Made by a program: the position numbers and the translations under genes. Shown here piece by piece: positions 1 through 4,950 of a stretch of DNA of 5,530 nt. Location of the stretch: assembly GCA_937916025.1 (NCBI GenBank), contig CALGGX010000548.1, positions 1 through 5,530 of the forward strand, given 5' to 3'. Source of the DNA: an uncultured Selenomonadales bacterium. GTDB lineage: Bacteria; Bacillota_C; Negativicutes; Selenomonadales; Selenomonadaceae. Every line of letters starts with the position of its first letter. The stretch's first letter is position 1. A model generated the notes under the pieces. That model did not search any database and was not told the origin of the DNA. It was given only the letters and a program-made list of their open reading frames with translations.

Positions 1-650
1 GGCGTCTTCGGATTTTTGAGAATCTCATACATCACGAGAAAAGTCGTCGTGCGTCCGTGCCCCGCCTGACAATGAAAATGCAACCACGCATCTTTCGGCA
101 GTTTGTTGACAAAATCGATGAACTGCTCGACAACATTCGCGTCGGGAGCAACCATGTCGGCGGCGGGAATTCGGACGTAACTAAAATCGGCGTCTTCAAC
201 GACTTCGCGTTCGGTTTGCACGGTGCGGACTTTGATCGTCTTCGGCGAAAATTCTTCCGTATCCGATCTGCCGAGCGGAACGAAGGTCGTTTCCGTGCCG
301 ATAAGCGCACCGAGTTGTTCTCGCTCGTCGCGCTCGATCTCGGCAAGCGTTTTTCCGGCATTGGCGTGATTATGTTCTTCATGCCAACTCACCGGCAATT
401 GATTTGCAAAGCCATGAGATTCCTGCCGAAGATCGACAATGTAAATTGAAGCTCCGCGCGGAAGTTTGGAGCGAAGTTCGCGGATTGCTTCCGGTGACGG
501 TTGAGCACTTGCCGAAGCATTGAGGTGCTCGTCTATATGAAAATTGCGGAGCTTTTCATTGCCGTCGAGCCGCCATTGCGCCGCAACCGTCGAGGATAAT
601 GCAATCAGCAGCGAAAAAATCAATCCGAGCAGGCGTCGGCTGTCGATCAT
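1..650 (-). CDS. Secreted PTP-like inositol polyphosphate phosphatase (phytase family), copy B, 3' end outside window
   Basis: An open frame runs from the ATG at 650 to the left edge, 216 full codons with no stop. Residues 1-24 are a Sec signal peptide (MIDSRRLL, hydrophobic core, TVAA before QWRLDG). The rest parallels copy A and PhyA of Selenomonas: LRNFHIDEHLNASASAQPS, SIYIVDLRQESHGF (68-81), LPVSWHEEH, the general-acid loop PAADMVAP with Asp165, and the P-loop HCQAGHGRTTTF with Cys194 and Arg200. Unlike copy A, it keeps Thr after the Arg, so the catalytic loop looks complete. By eye a little over half its residues match copy A, so this duplication is much older than that of the YkuD pair. 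The start overlaps the upstream stop (ATGA), with GGAGG six bases before it. The missing C-terminus should be some 50 residues, judged from copy A. Confidence 0.85.
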   Translation of the reverse strand, partial: MIDSRRLLGLIFSLLIALSSTVAAQWRLDGNEKLRNFHIDEHLNASASAQPSPEAIRELRSKLPRGASIYIVDLRQESHGFANQLPVSWHEEHNHANAGKTLAEIERDEREQLGALIGTETTFVPLGRSDTEEFSPKTIKVRTVQTEREVVEDADFSYVRIPAADMVAPDANVVEQFIDFVNKLPKDAWLHFHCQAGHGRTTTFLVMYEILKNPKT

Positions 651-1357
651 AAAGTGCCTCCGAGATTATCAATCGAGTCGATCACGACGATGCAATTCGA
701 TTGCACGTTTTTCATCACGGTGATCATCTTGTCTTCCGGAATGGCAACGCAACCGCCGGTGTAGGGTTTTGCCGGTCCGAAGCAGTGCAGAAAGATCGCC
801 GAGCCTTTTCCGGCAATGCCGCTCTCGTTGTAGCTGATATTCAGGCAATAAGCGTAATGCGGATTGTAATCGACGATGTGCTCACTCGCTTCGGTGTCGA
901 GCGTCGGATATTGGCGAATGTCGACAAAGTGATTATACATCATGCCCTCGCGCGCGTCGCCCGACCAATAATGATTGTCGTCGACTTGAGTATAGGGCAG
1001 AGCACAGCCCGGATTTTTCTTGATGCCGAATGCCTTGGTGAAGTAAAAAGTGCCGACGGGAGTTTTGCTGTCACCCTCGCGCGTTTTGCCGAGTCCGGCG
1101 CGTCCGATGAAGCCCGGCGTCGTCATGATTTGTCGCCAGCGATCATGATCGTCGCGGACATGCATGGAAATCCACGCCGTTGAACGCCCGATCCCTGCCA
1201 CAACCATGAGTTGCTGCGCGTTTTGAGCGGCAGGAATTTTAGCGATCCATTCCGGCGACATCGGCAGAGTGTCAGGTTTGAGTGCCGCCGCTTCCGATTG
1301 ACTGATGCCGAGCATCATCGTCAGCATGAAAATCGCCGCAAAGATCATTGAACGCAT
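647..1357 (-). CDS. Secreted YkuD-family L,D-transpeptidase, intact copy, 236 aa
   Basis: L,D-transpeptidases of the YkuD family act on peptidoglycan stem peptides outside the cytoplasmic membrane, making 3-3 cross-links or attaching proteins, through a catalytic Cys. Residues 1 to about 24 form a Sec signal peptide ending SEAAA. The domain shows GDSKTPVGTFYFTKAFGI (95-112), a central VDDNHYWSGDAREGMMYN (125-142), IFLHCFG with His191, and the catalytic motif YTGGCVAIPEDKM with Cys203, of the TxGCV type rather than the common SHGCIR. After it come a helix and strand, MKNVQSNCIVVIDSIDNLGG. The ATG is preceded by GGGAGG, ten bases upstream. The stop overlaps the start of the next gene by four bases (ATGA), so translation is probably coupled. 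Family assignment is firm; the exact substrate is not known. Confidence 0.88.
   Translation of the reverse strand: MRSMIFAAIFMLTMMLGISQSEAAALKPDTLPMSPEWIAKIPAAQNAQQLMVVAGIGRSTAWISMHVRDDHDRWRQIMTTPGFIGRAGLGKTREGDSKTPVGTFYFTKAFGIKKNPGCALPYTQVDDNHYWSGDAREGMMYNHFVDIRQYPTLDTEASEHIVDYNPHYAYCLNISYNESGIAGKGSAIFLHCFGPAKPYTGGCVAIPEDKMITVMKNVQSNCIVVIDSIDNLGGTL
651..661 (-). promoter_or_regulatory. Ribosome binding site of phosphatase B inside the intact YkuD gene
   Basis: GGAGG at 661-657 codes for part of NLGGTL at the end of the transpeptidase and lies six bases before the ATG at 650, which overlaps the stop as ATGA. This decides the start of phosphatase B and implies coupled translation. Confidence 0.7.
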
Positions 1358-1372
1358 TGTTGATCAACCTCC
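728..1372 (-). repeat. Tandem duplication, unit 1 (intact YkuD gene with its ribosome binding site)
   Basis: This 645-base unit runs from the GGAGG before the gene to codon 210 and pairs base for base, without indels, with 1403-2047. Positions 786-991 have no mismatch to 1461-1666 over 206 bases, while the signal-peptide and catalytic ends carry many substitutions. Past codon 210 the similarity stops abruptly. Confidence 0.9.
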
Positions 1373-1396
1373 CATAAATGTTTAACCGCCGAGCAA
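1358..1396 (-). other. Gap between the two YkuD genes: possible tail remnant plus ribosome binding site
   Basis: Read on the minus strand, the first 15 bases after the TGA (1396-1382) are in frame and code for LLGG followed by TAA, resembling the NLGG near the end of the intact copy. The rest holds GGGAGG (1373-1368) ten bases before the next ATG. No promoter or hairpin is obvious. Confidence 0.55.
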
Positions 1397-2032
1397 TCAA
1401 ATCTTGTCCTCGGGAATTTCTATGCCTCCGCCGGTGTAGGGTTTTGCCTCGCCGAAGCAATGCAGAAAGATCGCCGAGCCTTTTCCGGCAATGCCGCTCT
1501 CGTTGTAGCTGATATTCAGGCAATAAGCGTAATGCGGATTGTAATCGACGATGTGCTCACTCGCTTCGGTGTCGAGCGTCGGATATTGGCGAATGTCGAC
1601 AAAGTGATTATACATCATGCCCTCGCGCGCGTCGCCCGACCAATAATGATTGTCGTCGACTTGAGTGTAAGGCAGAGCACAGCCCGGATTTTTCTTGATG
1701 CCGAACGCCTTGGTGAAGTAGAAAGTGCCGACGGGAGTTTTACCATCACCCTCGCGAGTTTTACCGAGCCCTTCGCGTCCGATAAAGCCCGGCGTCGTCA
1801 TGATTTGCCGCCAGCGATCTCGATCATCTCGTACATGCATCGATACCCATGCCGTCGAGCGACCGATCCCTGCCACGACAAAGAGTTGCTGCGCGTTTTG
1901 AGCGGCAGGGATTTTGGCGATCCATTCCGGAGACTCCGGCAGAGTTTCCGGTTTGATCGCCGCCGCTTCCGAGTGATTGAAGCCGAATGCGAACGCAAGC
2001 AGGAAAATCACTGCAAAGATCATTGAACGCAT
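1397..2032 (-). CDS. Degenerate YkuD-fold L,D-transpeptidase paralogue lacking the catalytic Cys and the C-terminus, 211 aa
   Basis: This is a paralogue of the gene that follows it and aligns with it without gaps over residues 1-210. Residues 1 to about 24 are a Sec signal peptide (MRSMIF, hydrophobic core, SEAAA). The YkuD domain is recognisable by the strand KTPVGTFYFTKAFGI (98-112) and IFLHCFG with His191. In active members the domain ends in TGGC; here it reads YTGGGIEIPEDKI, with Gly203 in place of the catalytic Cys, then a TGA stop. About 25 residues present in the sister protein are missing. In frame after the TGA come codons for LLGG and a TAA, a possible remnant of the original tail. 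The start is supported by GGAGG and by identity with the sister start. It is either a pseudoenzyme or a decaying copy; transpeptidase activity is not expected. Confidence 0.85.
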   Translation of the reverse strand: MRSMIFAVIFLLAFAFGFNHSEAAAIKPETLPESPEWIAKIPAAQNAQQLFVVAGIGRSTAWVSMHVRDDRDRWRQIMTTPGFIGREGLGKTREGDGKTPVGTFYFTKAFGIKKNPGCALPYTQVDDNHYWSGDAREGMMYNHFVDIRQYPTLDTEASEHIVDYNPHYAYCLNISYNESGIAGKGSAIFLHCFGEAKPYTGGGIEIPEDKI

Positions 2033-2047
2033 AATCGATCAACCTCC
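1403..2047 (-). repeat. Tandem duplication, unit 2 (degenerate YkuD gene with its ribosome binding site)
   Basis: This is the partner of 728-1372, in the same orientation, with 675 bases between matching points. The two units are separated by only 30 bases (1373-1402), so homologous recombination between them could delete or add a copy. Confidence 0.9.
2033..2047 (-). promoter_or_regulatory. Ribosome binding site of the degenerate YkuD gene embedded in the end of phosphatase A
   Basis: GGAGG at 2047-2043 lies in the GGA GGT codons for the terminal Gly-Gly of phosphatase A, followed by TGA and six bases to the ATG. It has the same GGAGGTTGAT core and spacing as the livF junction. Confidence 0.7.
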
Positions 2048-2851
2048 GTAGGAAATATTTTGGCGTGCCCGATAAAATTCCCGAACCATCTCGGCGCGTT
2101 CTCTGTGCCGTTGCGCCGCCCAATCGTCGCCGTTGTTTTCGGCAAAAAGATCGAGACCGCCGAGTTCTTTCTGCCGAGCAACGATCTCCTCGAGCGGTTT
2201 CTCGGGATGACGAATGATGTCGTAAAGCACCAGAAACAGAGTGCCGCGCCCCATTCCGGCATGGCAATGAAAATGCAACCACGCATTCGGCGGCAACTGC
2301 TCGACAAAGCGAACAAATTCGTCGACGAGCGCGGCATCGGGATTTGTCATGTCCGTATCCGTGAAGCGAACGTAATTAAAGCCGACATTCTCGGCAACTT
2401 CGCGTTCGGTTCGGACGGATTTTACATTAAGCGTCAACGGCTTGAGCAGTTGCGTATCGCTTTTTCCGATCGGCATGAATTTAATTCGCCCGCCTTCAAT
2501 CGCCTGCAATCGAGCAACTTCATCGCGCTCGATCTCGACGGTATCAAGCCCGGCACAGGCGGCATTTCGCTCGCTGTACCAACTGATCGGAACATCATTC
2601 GCAAAACCGTGGGACTCCTGCCGAAGATCGACGATGTAAATCAAAAATCTGCGCGGCAATTTCTCTTTCAATGTCCGGAAACCGGCAATCGACGGTTGAG
2701 CACTCGCCGAAGCATTGAGTTGTTCGTCGATGCGAAAATTCCGCAATCGATCGTCGCCGTCGAGTCGCCATTGCGCATGAACTGCCGAAAACAGTCCGAG
2801 CATCAGCGCAATCGTCAAACACATCGAGCGGCAAAAAATATTAAACCGCAT
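2039..2851 (-). CDS. Secreted PTP-like inositol polyphosphate phosphatase (phytase family), copy A, 270 aa
   Basis: This protein belongs to the cysteine phosphatases related to Selenomonas PhyA, which remove phosphates from myo-inositol hexakisphosphate through a phosphocysteine intermediate. Residues 1-26 form a Sec signal peptide (Arg-containing start, hydrophobic core, SAVHA before QWRLDG). Family marks follow: RNFR (37-40), IYIVDLRQESHGF (71-83), PISWYSER (88-95), the general-acid loop with Asp167 (TDTDMTNP), and the P-loop HCHAGMGRGT with Cys196 and Arg202. The residue after Arg is Gly203, where the family usually has Thr. From memory of PhyA, the region after RNFR is over 20 residues shorter and the C-terminus is also shorter. 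It starts six bases after livF and ends SYGG, whose codons carry the next gene's ribosome binding site. The fold is secure; phytate as substrate is inference. Confidence 0.87.
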   Translation of the reverse strand: MRFNIFCRSMCLTIALMLGLFSAVHAQWRLDGDDRLRNFRIDEQLNASASAQPSIAGFRTLKEKLPRRFLIYIVDLRQESHGFANDVPISWYSERNAACAGLDTVEIERDEVARLQAIEGGRIKFMPIGKSDTQLLKPLTLNVKSVRTEREVAENVGFNYVRFTDTDMTNPDAALVDEFVRFVEQLPPNAWLHFHCHAGMGRGTLFLVLYDIIRHPEKPLEEIVARQKELGGLDLFAENNGDDWAAQRHRERAEMVREFYRARQNISYGG

Positions 2852-2866
2852 TAATCATCAACCTCC
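2852..2866 (-). promoter_or_regulatory. Ribosome binding site of phosphatase A embedded in the last two codons of livF
   Basis: GGAGG at 2866-2862 is part of the GGA GGT codons for the C-terminal Gly-Gly of LivF; the stop follows directly and the phosphatase ATG comes ten bases after GGAGG. The element GGAGGTTGAT recurs at two other junctions. Translation of the pair is probably coupled. Confidence 0.7.
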
Positions 2867-3571
2867 GAGATATGCCTTGCGAATGTCTTCGCTCGCCGCC
2901 AATTCTTTTGCGTCGCCGGATAATGTGATGCGCCCCGTTTCGAGCACATACGCGCGGTTTGCAATCGACAACGCCATGTTTGCGTTCTGCTCGACGAGCA
3001 AAACCGTCGTGCCCGTCTTGTTGATGTCTTCGATGATCGAAAAAATTTCTCGGATCAGAAGCGGCGCAAGTCCCATCGACGGCTCGTCCAGCAACAGCAA
3101 TTTCGGACGGCTCATCAGAGCGCGTCCCATTGCAAGCATCTGTTGCTCGCCGCCGCTCAACGTCCCCGCCAATTGCGCGCGGCGTTCGTTGAGTCGAGGG
3201 AAGCGTTTGAAAACCATCTCCAAATCCGCCGCGATCCCGTCCGCGTCCGTGCGAATGAATGCGCCGAGCTCGAGATTTTCCATGACGCTCATCTCGGCGA
3301 AAATCCTCCGCCCTTCCGGCACTTGCGAGATCCCTTCGCGCACGATTTTATTCGCCGACATGCCGCCGATCTCATTGCCGAGAAAAGTGATCGAGCCCGA
3401 TTTCGGCTTCAACAGTCCGGAGATCGTCCGAAGCGTCGTCGATTTGCCCGCGCCGTTTGCGCCGATCAGCGTCACGATCTCGCCTTCGTTGACCGTAAGG
3501 CTGATGCCTTTGATTGCGTGGATCGCGCCGTAAAATACATTGATATCTTTGATGTCGAGCATAACCGCCAT
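2858..3571 (-). CDS. livF: Branched-chain amino acid ABC transporter ATP-binding protein LivF, 237 aa
   Basis: This is one of the two cytoplasmic ATPases of the high-affinity Leu/Ile/Val importer (LivHMGF with a binding protein). All nucleotide-binding motifs are intact when counted from the ATG at 3571: Walker A GANGAGKST (37-45), the LivF-typical VPEGRRIF (84-91), signature LSGGEQQ (138-144), Walker B LLLLDEP with catalytic Glu at 163, and LLVEQNANMAL, where the usual switch His is Gln as in LivF generally. The ending AYLGG is typical and the length is normal. A GTG at 3574 and an ATG at 3562 are alternative starts; AAAGGGAG at 3587-3580 best fits 3571. It follows the YaaW-TerD gene by 15 bases rather than livG, so it is separated from its usual partners within this window. 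Confidence 0.93.
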   Translation of the reverse strand: MAVMLDIKDINVFYGAIHAIKGISLTVNEGEIVTLIGANGAGKSTTLRTISGLLKPKSGSITFLGNEIGGMSANKIVREGISQVPEGRRIFAEMSVMENLELGAFIRTDADGIAADLEMVFKRFPRLNERRAQLAGTLSGGEQQMLAMGRALMSRPKLLLLDEPSMGLAPLLIREIFSIIEDINKTGTTVLLVEQNANMALSIANRAYVLETGRITLSGDAKELAASEDIRKAYLGG

Positions 3572-3586
3572 CACATCAACTCCCTT

Positions 3587-4933
3587 TCATTCCGCATTAA
3601 CGCCGAATTCTTTGCAAAGCGCGGCAAGCTCCGAATCGCTGCCGTTGCCGATAAATTCAAATTCCCAACCGCAGCCTTGACGATCGAGCGCGCCGAGTTC
3701 AATCGTCTTTGCCCGGGTGAAATCGCCTTTGAGCCGACTTCGGAAAATTTCCTGCCCGCGCGTGCCGTCAACGAGTTTTATGAACATATCCGAAACCGGC
3801 TCGAAATTTTTCGCGTCAATTGTCAAAAACAATTTGATCGACCGAACCGTCGACGGCAATCGAGACAAATCGAATTGCATCATCTCAACTTCTTCAAAGC
3901 CGCGCGGAACATTTTCAATCCATTCGACGCCGCCGCTCGGATGTATCGGCTGATTGAAAAAGACGAACTCCGCATCGGAATCGACACGCTCGTCCGCGCG
4001 GAGCAAAAATGCAACCGCATCGACATCGAAATTGCCCGAGACTTTCCAGCCGAAGCCTGCAAACATTATATCCGGCAATTCGCCGACCCGTTTTCGGCGC
4101 GTCAAATTCAACGGCGAGTGCCCTGTCGACGGATTTTTCATCAACGAATTTTTGAGCAAAGAGTTTTTCATCGACGAATTTGCACCCGGTTTGCTTGCAT
4201 GCAATCGCCGAAGTCCGGCAATGTAAATGACGGCGGGAACCGTCACGCGATACGCCGGTCCGCCGAGCTGTTTCAATGTAAATATCGTCGCGAGCCCGAT
4301 GCCGATCGGTCCGGTCAAAATCGATGCCGCGCGAGTTGCCGCAAACTCCGTTGCACTTTCGAGAAGCAACGCGCCGCCCGTCGAGGCAACAATCGACGCG
4401 AATGTGTTGCCGAGAATTGACTCGCCGATCGAGCCGACTATCGACATCGTCAGCATTTTGGAAGGACTGCCGCCCGCCTGAAACAATCGATTGAGCACGT
4501 CGAATGTCATGCCCGAAAGCGAAGTGTTTTTCTCGCCGATCGAATCCAAAAGATCGCGCCGATCGTCATCGGACATACTCTCCCACGAACGCTCCAATAC
4601 TTTCGACAGCAAATCCTGCTCCAACCGCTCGATTGTCTGAAGATCGCCATGCGCCACTTCCATTTTATCGCAAACGTCGCGGACGATCGCCGCGTAATTT
4701 TTTTTGAAAAAGAAGGTATGACTGCCGAAGGCAATCAACTCTTTTGCGATCAAATCGACATATCGCTCATGGTCGGGATAATATCGCTTGACGACTTTGT
4801 TTGACGAAAGAGCCTCGGTCAATTTGCCTTTGCCGACGATGATTTTGTAAAGCACTTCGAGCTCCGCATTCGACAGCTCGGCGAGGATTTTTAAGTCCGT
4901 GTCTTCAATTCGCGGCTGAATTTCGATTGGCAT
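3587..4933 (-). CDS. YaaW/UPF0174 domain fused to a C-terminal TerD domain, 448 aa
   Basis: Two domains are recognisable. Residues about 8-245 resemble E. coli YaaW (UPF0174, function unknown). The match includes ELIAFGSHTF near 65-74, a Gly/Ala-rich hydrophobic stretch at about 160-222, and the hallmark GGPAYRVTVPAVIYIAGLRR at 224-243. Residues about 286-446 resemble TerD, the calcium-binding protein of tellurite and stress-response systems: FAGFGWKVSG, FDVDAVAFLLRAD (302-314), DSDAEFVFFNQ (318-328), a central IKLFLTIDA strand and the typical ending ELAALCKEFGVN. The linker (246-285) contains pentapeptide repeats. There is no signal peptide; the hydrophobic stretch may associate with membrane. 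The ATG is supported by GGAGAAG seven bases upstream. No other ter gene is visible. Domain identity is secure; the joint function is unknown. Confidence 0.88.
   Translation of the reverse strand: MPIEIQPRIEDTDLKILAELSNAELEVLYKIIVGKGKLTEALSSNKVVKRYYPDHERYVDLIAKELIAFGSHTFFFKKNYAAIVRDVCDKMEVAHGDLQTIERLEQDLLSKVLERSWESMSDDDRRDLLDSIGEKNTSLSGMTFDVLNRLFQAGGSPSKMLTMSIVGSIGESILGNTFASIVASTGGALLLESATEFAATRAASILTGPIGIGLATIFTLKQLGGPAYRVTVPAVIYIAGLRRLHASKPGANSSMKNSLLKNSLMKNPSTGHSPLNLTRRKRVGELPDIMFAGFGWKVSGNFDVDAVAFLLRADERVDSDAEFVFFNQPIHPSGGVEWIENVPRGFEEVEMMQFDLSRLPSTVRSIKLFLTIDAKNFEPVSDMFIKLVDGTRGQEIFRSRLKGDFTRAKTIELGALDRQGCGWEFEFIGNGSDSELAALCKEFGVNAE
4127..4171 (-). repeat. Three 15-base in-frame repeats in the linker of the YaaW-TerD protein
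   Basis: Residues 255-269 read MKNSL, LKNSL, MKNPS: three imperfect copies of a five-residue unit, each coded by 15 bases, with a further SSMKN-like lead-in. They lie in the polar linker between the UPF0174 and TerD domains. Such short direct repeats can expand or contract by slippage without breaking the frame, so linker length may vary between strains. Confidence 0.7.
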
Positions 4934-4950
4934 GAAACATCTTCTCCGTC
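4934..4950 (-). promoter_or_regulatory. Ribosome binding site of the YaaW-TerD gene in the gap after glgX
   Basis: GGAGAAG at 4947-4941 lies seven bases before the ATG at 4933 and starts one base after the glgX stop codon. An out-of-frame ATG at 4940-4938 lies between them. The whole gap is taken up by this site, leaving no room for a separate promoter here. Confidence 0.7.

Noticed and set aside
32..382. Minus-strand frame of 116 codons overlapping phosphatase B.
   Set aside because: It is a shifted frame; the neighbouring frame from 650 carries the signal peptide, DLRQESHG and the HCQAGHGRT loop.
1382..1399. Readthrough, selenocysteine insertion or frameshift at the TGA of the degenerate YkuD gene.
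   Set aside because: Readthrough would add only LLGG, the missing segment is not present in any frame of the short gap, and the catalytic codon itself is Gly, not TGA.
701..2026. Two similar plus-strand open frames (701-1183 and 1460-2026) opposite the YkuD pair.
   Set aside because: Their similarity is explained by the duplicated genes on the minus strand; there are no motifs or plausible starts.
1372..2047. Insertion sequence or transposon as the source of the repeat.
   Set aside because: There are no terminal inverted repeats or transposase; the repeated unit is a cellular gene with its ribosome binding site.
2060..2854. Open frame of 264 codons on the plus strand opposite phosphatase A.
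   Set aside because: It mirrors a gene with signal peptide and catalytic motifs; the shorter frame opposite phosphatase B (57-449) has a similar product only because the two phosphatases are paralogues.
3143..4420. Long open frame of 425 codons on the plus strand, opposite livF and the YaaW-TerD gene.
   Set aside because: Its product is Arg- and Phe-rich with no recognisable motif, and it covers two well-supported genes on the other strand. It follows from their codon bias.
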